Positions 15,501 to 22,095 of a stretch of DNA of 45,498 nt are shown one piece after another. Each line of letters begins with the position of its first letter. Positions within the stretch are counted from its first letter, which is position 1. The DNA lies in assembly GCA_964415885.1 (NCBI GenBank), contig CAYQCE010000025.1, positions 1-45,498 of the forward strand, read 5' to 3'. The notes below the pieces were generated by a model, which was not told the DNA's origin, did not search any database, and saw only the letters and a program-made list of their open reading frames with translations. The position numbers and the translations under genes were made by a program. The stretch comes from CAYQCE01 sp964415885 (lineage in GTDB: Bacteria; Zixibacteria; MSB-5A5; JAABVY01; JAHJOQ01).

Positions 15501-16776
15501 TGAAACTGGCGGGATTGCCACTTTGATCGGTGGCTGCAACATCGAGACAGTCGCCGCGAGAGCTGAGATAGCTCGCACTCGAGGAGCTGGAGTTTCCGGC
15601 AGCCACGCAGATCACGACATCCCGCGCGATCAGATAGCTCGCCGCTGAAGAGAGTCCACCGCTGTTCGACGATCCGAACGAGCAGTTGATTGCGGCAACA
15701 TTCCAGCCGGCGTCTTTGAGGTCTGCCATGTAGTACATCGCCTCGGCGACATAGTCCATGATCACAACACCCGTCGCGCCATAGATCCAGTAGTCGAGGA
15801 CATATCCGATGCGGCACGGGACGACTTTCACGCCGTTGCCGCCGCCGTTGAAAGTGCCGTCACCATAACCACCCGCAACACCGGCCACTGAGTAGCCATT
15901 GTTCGTGATAGCGGCGATAGTACCGGCGGTGTGGGTACCGTGACCGTCACCATCGGACGGATCGTTGTCCGCCCCCCCGCAATCGATATCGATGCAGGAG
16001 TAGGAGTACCAGTCTGTGCTTTCGACGAAATCCCAGCCGAGGATATCGTCAACATAGCCGTTGCCGTCGTCGTCGACGCCGTTGCCGACGACCTCGTTGG
16101 TGTTGATCCAGATGTTACCGTTCGTGCTGGCATCGTTTGGGCCCGGAGGATTGCTTCCTCCAAGGTCGCCGTGGTCGTATTTCGTCCCGATATCCAGATC
16201 ACCGACGATCACATTCTGGCTGCCCGTCTCGACATTCCATGCCTGATCGGCGTTGATTCCGTTCGCATCCCAGTAGTGCCACTGATCATAAGCATAGCCG
16301 CCGGGGGGATCATCATAGTACGGATCGTTCGGCGTTGCAAAAACAGTATGCACGCCGATCTTCTCCACCCGCTCAACCATTGGATGCTGCTCGTAAGCCT
16401 TGATCGCCTCGTCGAGATTCTCGCGCTCGAGATAAACCTTGTAGTGGCGGGCAAGACTCCGTGCCTCCCGTGTCGGGTTGGCGTTCGCTTTAAGATCCGA
16501 GCCAAGGAATTGTGGTCGTGAGTGGACGACGCCGAATCTCTGAGCGAGATCCGAGAATCCGCTCTTTTGAGACAGCGCCATCGGAGATTGCATTTCCCTG
16601 GCATGATCGACCTCAACATGATCCTTCAGGACCACGATGAAACGATCGGGAACATAACCGAGGAATCCATCATCGTTGATATACCGGGTCTTATCGACAT
16701 CCAGTACATCAGCAGCCATGACTATACATGGCAGAAGGATGCCTGCAATGAGGACTGCGGATAGTAGCCTTCGCAT
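12550..16776 (-). CDS. Secreted subtilisin-like protease with six PKD domains and type IX sorting domain
   Basis: A 1408-residue exported S8-family protease. A signal peptide spans 1-21 (LLSAVLIAGILLPCIVMA) and an inhibitor-type propeptide about 40-145. The catalytic triad is visible: D195 (GDLDIGTKYDHGDL), H279 (DGDGHGTHTAG) and S463 (DGTSMSCPHVAG), with oxyanion N395 (AAGNSS). Then come four PKD domains, a jelly-roll-like module (FESGSFDAYWF ... FDDISVTSL), two more PKD domains, an Ig-like domain and a C-terminal sorting domain (FSLDQNHPNPFNPSTEISFSL; final TKKMLLLK). Such tails direct outer-membrane export and surface attachment through the type IX system; a PorV/PorQ-like gene is at 43747. 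ATG 16776 has GGAGG 4 bases upstream. Likely function: extracellular protein degradation. Confidence 0.93.
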   Translation of the reverse strand: MRRLLSAVLIAGILLPCIVMAADVLDVDKTRYINDDGFLGYVPDRFIVVLKDHVEVDHAREMQSPMALSQKSGFSDLAQRFGVVHSRPQFLGSDLKANANPTREARSLARHYKVYLERENLDEAIKAYEQHPMVERVEKIGVHTVFATPNDPYYDDPPGGYAYDQWHYWDANGINADQAWNVETGSQNVIVGDLDIGTKYDHGDLGGSNPPGPNDASTNGNIWINTNEVVGNGVDDDGNGYVDDILGWDFVESTDWYSYSCIDIDCGGADNDPSDGDGHGTHTAGTIAAITNNGYSVAGVAGGYGDGTFNGGGNGVKVVPCRIGYVLDYWIYGATGVVIMDYVAEAMYYMADLKDAGWNVAAINCSFGSSNSGGLSSAASYLIARDVVICVAAGNSSSSSASYLSSRGDCLDVAATDQSGNPASFTNYGSWVDIAAPGVDVVSTITDPADPGGDYIAAMDGTSMSCPHVAGVVGLLESYNPSLSATDKINIITDPANTNPYGGSLDLGAGIVDAYKCLQAAGGGCDLAADFSGSPTSGCEPLTVSFTDLSSGSGIDGWSWTFGDGGSSNSQNPNHTYNGPGTYSVSLTVSSSGQGCDDTETKTSYITVNPLPTAAFTGSPTSGTEPLTVDFTDQSSNATSWSWDFGDGAGTSTQQNPSYTYKSAGTYTVTLTANNSCGSDVEEKVDYITVDPCIAPTAAFTGSPTSGDAPLTVDFTDQSSNATSWSWDFGDGSGTSTQQNPSYTYDAPGTFTVTLTATNSCGSDDEVKTDYITVTCTAPVANFTGSPTSGYAPLTVDFSDQSTGATSWSWDFGDGFGSSTQQNPSYTYDTPGTYTVALTAANSCGNDIETKTNYITVSEAPSEYATLPYSTGFESGSFDAYWFTQTSSSEGRIQITSSNSPRGSYHLTMDDNTNGGDYAQNEAWLKVDLAGKSDVELTFWWKEFSDEDHTQDGVFFSDNGGSSFSKVYNLTGGSTTYQEIVLDLDQLASGAGLSLTSTFVIKFQQYDNYSITTDGMAFDDISVTSLDAPPVADFTGSPTSGSFPLEVTFTDQSSGNPTSWNWDFGDGSGTSTQQNPTYTYNSAGTYTVSLTVTNAFGSDEEVKVDYITVTTPPPPTADFSGDPTSGTAPLTVDFTDQSSGNPTSWSWDFGDGVGTSSAQNPSYTYDNPGTYTVSLAATNAYGSDTETKTDYITVNEAGQDLSHVHNIAVSHGSFWRWRYGSATVTIYDAGGSPLSNATVYGVWSGPTGASANGTTNSSGQVTFTTGWIRTSSEFCFEVTDVTHSTHTYDPASNEVTKACESGWVFSTGDGPMAGLEKELLPTEFSLDQNHPNPFNPSTEISFSLPAGTHVTLEIFNISGQKVTTLVDRYYGAGHHSVTWEASHAASGVYLYRLTTEQAVETKKMLLLK
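13195..13692 (-). repeat. Two tandem PKD-coding repeats (PKD5-6)
   Basis: Two about 250-base units encode the last two PKD domains of the subtilase. Both contain the NPTSW-WDFGDG and QNP-YTY motifs. The nucleotide sequences remain very alike, including a shared CAGCTCGTCGGATTCCC-type stretch. Confidence 0.75.
14205..15206 (-). repeat. Four tandem PKD-coding repeats (PKD1-4)
   Basis: Four about 250-base units. Units near 14455-14700 and 14700-14955 are nearly identical at DNA level over the ATSWSWDFGDG-coding part (compare 14584-14650 with 14832-14898), which suggests recent duplication or gene conversion. Confidence 0.8.
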
Positions 16777-17075
16777 GGTACCTCCTGAGAAGTTAGAGAT
16801 TTGGGAGTGATAGGAAATATATGTTAAAGCAATTCAATCATCACGGACAGGCCGCCAGTGACAAAGGCAGTCAAAGTATGATGGACTCTGCAATTTTTGG
16901 AATAGCCGTGGGCGGCCAATTTGAATTAATGATACTACAGGCTGCTTCAGATACGCAAGAAAAAATTCTAAGGGACTATCGCCCACTGTTCAGGTATGCA
17001 TGAATGCCGATTTGGCTGCCTTGAGATAGCTGCGGGGGAGAACTTGCGGGATTGTCCACGTGATTAACGATGCGA
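16777..17075 (-). other. Intergenic region upstream of the subtilase
   Basis: About 300 AT-richer bases between the end of the Orp-like operon and the subtilase start. It holds the subtilase Shine-Dalgarno and presumably its promoter, but no -35/-10 pair is convincing. No gene is seen. Confidence 0.35.
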
Positions 17076-17987
17076 CTATTGTGCAACGCCGGATTTCCGG
17101 GCGTCGTCAGTCTCCGTGAGTTTCGAGAGCAACTTGTCCCAGATACTCTCTATTCGTTTGCGCGCTCCGCTATCGGCGACCTCTATGTAAGACTTCCTTT
17201 GAAGCTGTGCCTCGGTGAATCTCTGGTCGTACGGTATTGTACCCAGCGTGGCGATTCCTTTGGAGTCCAATGAGCGCTCCAGACGTTGTGACATATCGAC
17301 GTTAATGTCGAACTTGTTTATCAGCACTCCTACCGCGATCTCGAAGTGTGATGCGAGCTGAAGCAATCTCTCGAGGTCGTGAGTCGCTGAAAGAGAGGGT
17401 TCGGTTACAACCAGAAGATAATCCGCGCCGGTGAGCGAGGCGATTACCGGGCACCCGATTCCGGGCGGACCATCCGCGATCACCAGGTCCTTGCCCATGT
17501 CTCCAGCGACGTTTCGGGCATGCGTTCGCAGAAGCGAAACGAGTCTTCCTGAGTTCGCCTCTGCGATCCCGAGTTTACCGTGCAGAAACGGCCCGTACTC
17601 GCTCTCCGAACGGAACCATTCTCCTGAAATTACAGGCATGAAATCGACAGCATCCGCCGGACAGGCGTGGTAGCATAGTCCGCAGCCCTCGCATTCATAT
17701 GGGTCGACAATGTAAGCCTCGTCTTTCTCACGGATATGGATGGCATTGAAAGTGCACCATTCTCTGCAGATATCGCAGCCGGTGCATTTCTGTGTGTCGA
17801 TCGAAGCTCGCTTGCTGGTCGAGAAATCGTGGCGCTCCACCACCGTATGTCCAACAACCAGGTGCAAGTTTGCGGCATCGACGTCGCAGTCCACGAGGAC
17901 GTTGTCTCCGGAAAGACGTGCAAGCGATGCCACAATACTCGTCTTCCCTGTCCCGCCCTTTCCGCTGGCAATCACTAATTCGCGCAT
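17076..17987 (-). CDS. MinD/Mrp-type P-loop ATPase with inserted 2[4Fe-4S] ferredoxin domain (second copy)
   Basis: A 303-residue cytoplasmic ATPase. The deviant Walker A motif is ASGKGGTGKTS (about 8-18), as in MinD/NifH/Mrp proteins. A bacterial ferredoxin module is inserted at about 60-115, with CTGCDICREWC and CEGCGLCYHACP giving two four-cysteine cluster sites. Later motifs include VIADGPPGIGCPV. Such proteins occur in pairs in anaerobes and are thought to act in metal- or redox-linked assembly; the Desulfovibrio Orp complex contains homologs. Its start overlaps the end of the preceding paralog by 13 bases, so the two are translationally coupled and may form a heterodimer. Last gene of the 20538-17076 operon. 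Confidence 0.92.
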   Translation of the reverse strand: MRELVIASGKGGTGKTSIVASLARLSGDNVLVDCDVDAANLHLVVGHTVVERHDFSTSKRASIDTQKCTGCDICREWCTFNAIHIREKDEAYIVDPYECEGCGLCYHACPADAVDFMPVISGEWFRSESEYGPFLHGKLGIAEANSGRLVSLLRTHARNVAGDMGKDLVIADGPPGIGCPVIASLTGADYLLVVTEPSLSATHDLERLLQLASHFEIAVGVLINKFDINVDMSQRLERSLDSKGIATLGTIPYDQRFTEAQLQRKSYIEVADSGARKRIESIWDKLLSKLTETDDARKSGVAQ

Positions 17988-18832
17988 ACTTTAACCGCCT
18001 CGAGGATCTTATCGCGCAATTCGAGAATTCTATCCCTGAAACGCTTATCTGTCAGGAACTGCAAATTACCGGCCGAGTAGTTCTCAGCTATGCCTCTGTC
18101 GAACGGAATCTCTATCAGAGGCTCGATCTGTTTTTGTTTCAGAAAGTCCTCTGCCTCAGGGTATGGAGTGTCGGCCCTGTTGACTACAACTCCATATGGG
18201 ATTGAGAGCGCCTCCACCATGCCACACGCGAGTTTAAGATCACTCAGGCCGAACGGTGTCGGCTCGGTCACGAGAATGACGAAGTCGCTGTCTTTTACTG
18301 CTTCGACTACGGGGCATGAAGTCCCCGGCGGGGCGTCTATGATAGCAAGTCGCTGAGGAGGCAATGCATCTTTCACTGCTCTGCTAACTGGAGGGGTCGT
18401 GGAATCACCGACATTAAGAAGGCCGGACATGAAGTCCAGATTACGGCTGGCACCGATTCTAACCTTCCCAACGGTACGTGCGGATCTGAAGATTGCCTCC
18501 TCAGGACATAATCTGAAGCATGCGTCACAACCGTGGCACAGAGACGAAAACAGGGCGGGCTTGTTTCCGAGCATGGCGATAGCGTTGAACTCGCAAACAT
18601 CGGAGCAGATTCCGCATAGATTGCACTTTTCGAGATCAAACTCCGGCATCATCAGCTTGACATCGACTTGCTTCACTATCGATGGCTTCAGGAAGATGTG
18701 GCCGTTCGGTTCCTCGACATCCAGATCGGCGTACGTCACATTATCAGATACTGACGCAAACGCCGCAGCGAGATTCGTGGCCACCAGAGTCTTTCCGGTT
18801 CCGCCCTTGCCGCTTGCCACCGCTATCTTCAA
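17975..18832 (-). CDS. MinD/Mrp-type P-loop ATPase with inserted 2[4Fe-4S] ferredoxin domain (first copy)
   Basis: A 285-residue paralog of the next gene. The P-loop is ASGKGGTGKTL (about 6-16). The ferredoxin insert has CNLCGICSDVC and CHGCDACFRLCP, again two [4Fe-4S] sites, and the switch region is IIDAPPGTSCPV. TTG 18832 is the start, with GAGG 7 bases upstream. It overlaps the following paralog by 13 bases and follows the zinc-ribbon gene by 12. The closeness of the two paralogs and their coupling suggests a two-subunit ATPase, as with the paired ATPases of the Desulfovibrio orange-protein system. The client is unknown; the NifX-type proteins at the head of the operon are the obvious candidates. 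Confidence 0.92.
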   Translation of the reverse strand: MKIAVASGKGGTGKTLVATNLAAAFASVSDNVTYADLDVEEPNGHIFLKPSIVKQVDVKLMMPEFDLEKCNLCGICSDVCEFNAIAMLGNKPALFSSLCHGCDACFRLCPEEAIFRSARTVGKVRIGASRNLDFMSGLLNVGDSTTPPVSRAVKDALPPQRLAIIDAPPGTSCPVVEAVKDSDFVILVTEPTPFGLSDLKLACGMVEALSIPYGVVVNRADTPYPEAEDFLKQKQIEPLIEIPFDRGIAENYSAGNLQFLTDKRFRDRILELRDKILEAVKVCAN

Positions 18833-18844
18833 TTCACTTCCTCT

Positions 18845-19051
18845 CTACTCTCTCGTCATCTTAGTGCCGCACTTTGGGCAGTCGATCCTGTTACATGGGT
18901 TTCCGCGCTCATGCGGCGCGGTAGCTCCGCACTTCGGGCAGACACACTGCCCGCCGGGCCCCTGAGCACGGCCTCCGCCGAGGCCGCGACCCTGCCCCTG
19001 GCCTTGTCCCTGTCGTGATCCGCGTCCGCCGCCTCTCCCCTGTCCTTTCAT
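18845..19051 (-). CDS. Small Gly/Gln/Arg-rich zinc-ribbon-like protein
   Basis: A 68-residue protein. The first half is low-complexity (repeats of Gly, Gln and Arg); the second has four cysteines in two CPKCG knuckles (CVCPKCGATAPHERG, then IDCPKCGTKMTR) separated by about 20 residues, typical of a metal-binding ribbon, plus two further cysteines. ATG 19051 is preferred to ATG 19075 because AGAGAGG lies about 6 bases upstream; the longer form would overlap the previous gene. It is embedded in the Orp-like operon, 1 base after the DUF5320 gene. The same arrangement of a Gly-rich, Cys-containing small protein with DUF5320 recurs in such anaerobe clusters. A metal-binding or scaffold role is inference. 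Confidence 0.75.
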   Translation of the reverse strand: MKGQGRGGGRGSRQGQGQGQGRGLGGGRAQGPGGQCVCPKCGATAPHERGNPCNRIDCPKCGTKMTRE

Positions 19052-19052
19052 A

Positions 19053-19445
19053 TCAATCCTCTCTGTTCCCTTCATCCGAAGCGGTTCTCTTCGATTTCTT
19101 CTTCGAGCTTCCGAGCTTTCGTTCGATCTCCTCGAGTTCCGACTTCAGCAACGCGGCCCGATGCCTCAGTTCGACAGCATCGTCGTCATCGTAGAACATC
19201 TGCTCAGGGAGTTCATCTCCCCGGTTCCAGCGCCACCCGCGCATCCAGCCCGGCTGACCCGTGGCATAGAAGCGGTTGCGCCAGCCTCGTCCGCCGCCCC
19301 TGCCGCGTCCGAAGCCCCTTCCTGCCGTTCTGCCCCAGCCTGGAGCTGTCGTGAATCCGGGAGAGTCGTATCCTTTGCACAATCCTGCGCCGCGTCCTGT
19401 CAACGGACCATCTCCGAACGGTCCTGTTCTGTCACCTCCGGGCAT
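19053..19445 (-). CDS. DUF5320-type protein
   Basis: A 130-residue protein. The N-terminus MPGGDRTGPFGDGPLTGRG followed by AGLC is the DUF5320 signature. A Gly/Arg/Trp-rich middle follows, then a C-terminal helix (AVELRHRAALLKSELEEIERKL) likely to be a coiled coil, and a lysine-rich end. The molecular function is not known; family members sit next to NifX/NifB-type and MinD-ferredoxin genes in sulfate reducers and other anaerobes, as here. ATG 19445 is supported by AGGAGG 5 bases upstream. The stop and the next start are one base apart, so coupling with the zinc-ribbon gene is likely. Confidence 0.85.
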   Translation of the reverse strand: MPGGDRTGPFGDGPLTGRGAGLCKGYDSPGFTTAPGWGRTAGRGFGRGRGGGRGWRNRFYATGQPGWMRGWRWNRGDELPEQMFYDDDDAVELRHRAALLKSELEEIERKLGSSKKKSKRTASDEGNRED

Positions 19446-19478
19446 ATTTTCCTCCTATATCCTTGAATGTTAGATTGA

Positions 19479-19748
19479 CTATTCATTTAACTGCATATCG
19501 GATTCACAGGTTGCCTCGATTCGCCTGGCAAGCTCTTCCTCACCGACTACTTTCGCGAGGAGCCGTCTGAGTCCGACATCAATGAAACTCCTGATTATAC
19601 TGTCCGAGCGTCGTAAGTCATAAATTGCGAGCGATATCAATGCGGTCAGAAACAGCGAACCACCGTTCCGCGCATGGCTACCCCTGTCATTCCCGACTTT
19701 ATTCGCCTCTATCTGTCGCTTCTTCCTAAAAACCCGCACTCCAACCAA
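19479..19748 (-). CDS. Hypothetical 89-residue protein
   Basis: Not recognised. It has a basic N-terminus (VRVFRKKRQIEANK), a moderately hydrophobic stretch near 31-42 (SLFLTALISLAI) and an acidic helical end (KVVGEEELARRIEATC). TTG 19748 is the proposed start: AAGGAAG lies 4 bases upstream. It lies between the NifX-type gene and DUF5320 with short gaps, so it is probably translated as part of the operon, but the start and even the reality of the N-terminal third are uncertain. Confidence 0.5.
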   Translation of the reverse strand: MVGVRVFRKKRQIEANKVGNDRGSHARNGGSLFLTALISLAIYDLRRSDSIIRSFIDVGLRRLLAKVVGEEELARRIEATCESDMQLNE

Positions 19749-19765
19749 CTCGCTTCCTTTCCCGT

Positions 19766-20134
19766 TTACATCGCTCTTCCATGACCCCCGGCATTCGGAC
19801 TGCCGAGTTCCGGCAGTTCACCCTGCGTAGCCATAGCAACAGCTTCGCTAACCGTTCCGCCATGATATGTAACCGGAGAGATTCCCGCCATTTTGAGGGC
19901 AGAGAATGCCTTAGGACCTACCTTGCCGGAGATTAACATCTCAACGCCCTTACTGGCAATCAACTCCGCAGCCTGTATCCCAACGCCCTGCGACATTCGT
20001 GAATTCTCTTCATTCGAAACCACCTCATACTCATCCGTCTCAGAATCATAAATCAGGAAGAACGGCGCCCTGCCAAATCTCAGGTCGACTTCGGCCTCCG
20101 GTTCGGTGCCAGTTGATGAAATCGCAATTCTCAT
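19766..20134 (-). CDS. NifX/NifB-type (dinitrogenase Fe-Mo cofactor biosynthesis fold) protein
   Basis: A 122-residue protein of the NifX/NafY-like fold. It opens MRIAISSTG and contains LRFGRAPFFLIYD, GVGIQAAELIASKGVEMLISGKVGPKAFSAL-type segments and the closing TVSEAVAM. In Desulfovibrio the orange protein of this fold carries a Mo-Cu cluster; whether this one binds metal is not shown. The domain's usual first residues and GGAGG 4 bases upstream fix the ATG at 20134; the longer frame from 20248 would overlap the gene before it. It ends with a Gly/His tail (GGHGRAM). Confidence 0.88.
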   Translation of the reverse strand: MRIAISSTGTEPEAEVDLRFGRAPFFLIYDSETDEYEVVSNEENSRMSQGVGIQAAELIASKGVEMLISGKVGPKAFSALKMAGISPVTYHGGTVSEAVAMATQGELPELGSPNAGGHGRAM

Positions 20135-20184
20135 GAATCCTCCGTCTACGCCGAATCTAACCGGCGATCGAGTTTCTCCTCCAG

Positions 20185-20538
20185 CTATCGTCTGCTCTCC
20201 CGCCCGCCATCCTGCATGCGGGGATGATGTGCCCTTTGCGGCGAACATATATACCTGTCAAGTGCTTCTCGTATTCCACCGGTCTGCGAGTGAACTACCG
20301 TGATTCCGAATCGAGAGCAGCGCCCACAAAGTCCCTCGGAAACGGCGCCGCAGATGATCGTATCGATTTCCATCTCGTTCAGGAGTCGCGCAAGATCATG
20401 ATCCTGCATACTTCCGATCTCCACGAGCTTGCTCGACTCGATGTCACCATCGATCAGAATCGAAACCTGCAACTTGGTCGCAGCATCAAGCACCGGCGAA
20501 ATTCGGCCGTCCCATATCGGTATTGCAACTCGCTCCAT
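20185..20538 (-). CDS. NifX/NifB-type protein, first gene of the Orp-like operon
   Basis: A 117-residue NifX-fold protein: MERVAIPIWDGRISPVLD, then DHDLARLLNEMEIDTIICGAV and GGIREALDRY near the end. It has three cysteines in the centre (ICGAVSEGLCGRCSRFG), more than its neighbour, which could help hold a cluster. The domain begins at the ATG, so start 20538 is likely even though no Shine-Dalgarno is visible. With the sigma-54-type promoter at 20555-20570 the leader would be only about 6 bases. It heads seven co-directional genes. Its role, by analogy with orange protein, may be metal-cluster binding. Confidence 0.86.
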   Translation of the reverse strand: MERVAIPIWDGRISPVLDAATKLQVSILIDGDIESSKLVEIGSMQDHDLARLLNEMEIDTIICGAVSEGLCGRCSRFGITVVHSQTGGIREALDRYICSPQRAHHPRMQDGGRESRR

Positions 20539-20554
20539 AACATGAAATATGTAT

Positions 20555-20570
20555 AGCAGCTACTGTGCCG
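20555..20570 (-). promoter_or_regulatory. Sigma-54 (-24/-12) promoter of the Orp-like operon
   Basis: On the minus strand CGGCAC-AGTAG-CTGCT has GG and GC separated by exactly 10 bases (consensus TGGCAC-N5-TTGCW). It lies just upstream of the first gene and about 100-165 bases downstream of two palindromes likely to bind the adjacent sigma-54 activator. Two consensus positions are off (first T, and TT of TTGC). Confidence 0.5.
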
Positions 20571-20670
20571 GTAAGTCGGAAGCGGAAGTCATTAGATGGA
20601 TAACCGATTGTTAGTTATAATATTAGGGCACGCGAAGACAATGTCCGATTGGCGGACCAGGCCTTACTAT

Positions 20671-20686
20671 ATTGCGTAATTGCAAT
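20671..20686. promoter_or_regulatory. Palindrome ATTGC-N6-GCAAT, probable activator site A
   Basis: ATTGCGTAATTGCAAT. The same 16-base arrangement recurs upstream of the activator gene (22081-22096), where the match extends into flanks (TAT before, GC after). Its centre is about 134 bases upstream of the predicted sigma-54 start, a normal distance for an upstream activating sequence. Confidence 0.6.
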
Positions 20687-20700
20687 TGCGATTGAGATTC

Positions 20701-20722
20701 GATGTTGCGGCTACGCAACATC
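20701..20722. promoter_or_regulatory. Palindrome with TTGC-N6-GCAA core, probable activator site C
   Basis: Nine-base arms GATGTTGCG and CGCAACATC enclose GCTA. The core TTGC-N6-GCAA has the same spacing as sites A and B. The centre lies 33 bases (about three helical turns) from site A. It overlaps the stop codon of the activator gene, so a 3'-end hairpin is an alternative role; no T-run follows. Confidence 0.5.
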
Positions 20723-22057
20723 AGAGGATGGCGGAGTGATCCCGAGCTTCTTCATCTTGCGCCAGAGCGTGGTCTTGTGGATGCCCAACTCGCGAGCTGA
20801 TTCAGTACGATTCCAGTCGTTTCTGGCGAGAATCGATTCGATAAATCGCGCCTCGAGCTCATCGAATGACTCTGACCTGAGATCATCCGGGCGATCATCA
20901 CCACGGACATTCTGAGGGAGGTCCCCCGCCTCGATAATCGAGCCTCTGCTGAGCACGCAGGCGTGCTCGATTATATTGCGGAGTTCTCGAACGTTGCCGG
21001 GGTAGTCATATTCCATCAGAACCGACATTGCTGAAGGGTGCATTTCGCAAACGAGAGCGGAATCGAGAGAACCGAAGTAGTCGAGGAAATGATCTACCAG
21101 GAGGGGGATATCCTCTCGGCGCTCTCTCAGGGGCGGCAATTCAATCGTGATTACGTTTATACGGTAATACAGGTCCTCGCGGAATTTCCCCTCCTCGACA
21201 AGCCTCGAGAGGTCTCGATTAGAGGCTGCAATTACGCGCACATCAGCATCAACCGGGTCGGACGACCCGAGGGGCTCGTACTTCCTCTCCTGCAATACAC
21301 GCAGCAAACGCACCTGAAGTGCGGGCGAGACGTCTCCGATCTCATCGAGAAAGATCGTACCATGTTCAGCCCTGCCGAACCTCCCCTCCCTGTTCGTTTG
21401 AGCACCTGTGAACGCACCTTTCTTGTATCCGAAAAGCTCCGCCTCGAGAAGTGTGTCCGGCAGTGCTCCGCAGTTGACTGCAACGAGGGGACCGTCCTTC
21501 CTGTGAGAGAGGTTGTGGATAGCGCGGGCTACCATTTCCTTGCCGGTGCCGCTCTCACCAACTATCACAACATTCGAGTTGCTCTCGGCGATGCTCGGAA
21601 GGATGTCGTACAGACGAAGCATCTTTGGGTGCTTGCCGATTATGTCATGGAATGAGTATCGTTTCTCGAGCTCGCGTCTGAGCCGTTCGATCGCGGTCAT
21701 ATCGCGAAATGTCTCCACGCCGCCAATTATCCTGCCGGAGGAATCCTTGAGAAGAGCTGTGGAGATACTCACCGGCACCTTCTTCCCGGCTGAATCGATG
21801 ATGTAAATCGCCCTGCTCACAACCGGCTTGCCGGTCTTCATCGTTTCGCGCAGGGCGCACGATGACTCGCAGATCGAGGCACGAAAGACATCGCAGCACC
21901 GAACTCCGATTGCCTGCTCGCGTGGTATGCCCGTGATTCTTTCAGCAGCCCTGTTGAACGAGCGGACTCGCCAGTCTTTGTCGACCGTAAAGACACCGTC
22001 AGCAATACTGTCAAGGATCGTATCCCGCTCGATTGCCTCTCTATCAATCTCGTTCAT
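20711..22057 (-). CDS. Sigma-54-dependent transcriptional activator (PAS-AAA+-Fis HTH)
   Basis: A 448-residue enhancer-binding protein. The N-terminal PAS domain (about 10-120) contains a cysteine cluster (GVRCCDVFRASICESSC) suited to redox or Fe-S sensing. The AAA+ domain (about 135-370) has Walker A GESGTGKE, the sigma-54 contact loop GAFTGA, Walker B GTIFLDEIGD and arginine fingers (REDLYYRINV). A Fis-type HTH (LARNDWNRTESARELGIHKTTLWRKMKKLGI region) ends it. It likely drives the adjacent Orp-like operon; the equivalent gene sits in the Desulfovibrio orp locus. ATG 22057 is preferred over ATG 22087, which lies inside the promoter spacer (22067-22095). Confidence 0.93.
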   Translation of the reverse strand: MNEIDREAIERDTILDSIADGVFTVDKDWRVRSFNRAAERITGIPREQAIGVRCCDVFRASICESSCALRETMKTGKPVVSRAIYIIDSAGKKVPVSISTALLKDSSGRIIGGVETFRDMTAIERLRRELEKRYSFHDIIGKHPKMLRLYDILPSIAESNSNVVIVGESGTGKEMVARAIHNLSHRKDGPLVAVNCGALPDTLLEAELFGYKKGAFTGAQTNREGRFGRAEHGTIFLDEIGDVSPALQVRLLRVLQERKYEPLGSSDPVDADVRVIAASNRDLSRLVEEGKFREDLYYRINVITIELPPLRERREDIPLLVDHFLDYFGSLDSALVCEMHPSAMSVLMEYDYPGNVRELRNIIEHACVLSRGSIIEAGDLPQNVRGDDRPDDLRSESFDELEARFIESILARNDWNRTESARELGIHKTTLWRKMKKLGITPPSSDVA

Positions 22058-22066
22058 ACTATATGC

Positions 22067-22095
22067 ATTGTAGCAAATATATTGCATAAATGCAA
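22067..22095 (-). promoter_or_regulatory. Sigma-70-type promoter of the activator gene
   Basis: TTGCAT (22090-22095) and TACAAT (22067-22072) on the minus strand are 17 bases apart. The predicted start near 22060 leaves only a few bases before ATG 22057, so the mRNA would be practically leaderless; no Shine-Dalgarno is visible. Confidence 0.55.

Noticed and set aside
15931..16521. 196-residue plus-strand frame opposite the subtilase gene
   Set aside because: It is a valine/isoleucine/aspartate-rich shadow of the protease coding strand, without a ribosome site or family resemblance.
21038..21655. 205-residue plus-strand frame opposite the sigma-54 activator
   Set aside because: The minus-strand AAA+ motifs are unambiguous; this is their antisense translation.
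22058..22087. Earlier ATG (22087) as start of the sigma-54 activator
   Set aside because: It lies between the -35 and -10 boxes of the best promoter and inside a palindrome, and the extra residues do not belong to the PAS domain.
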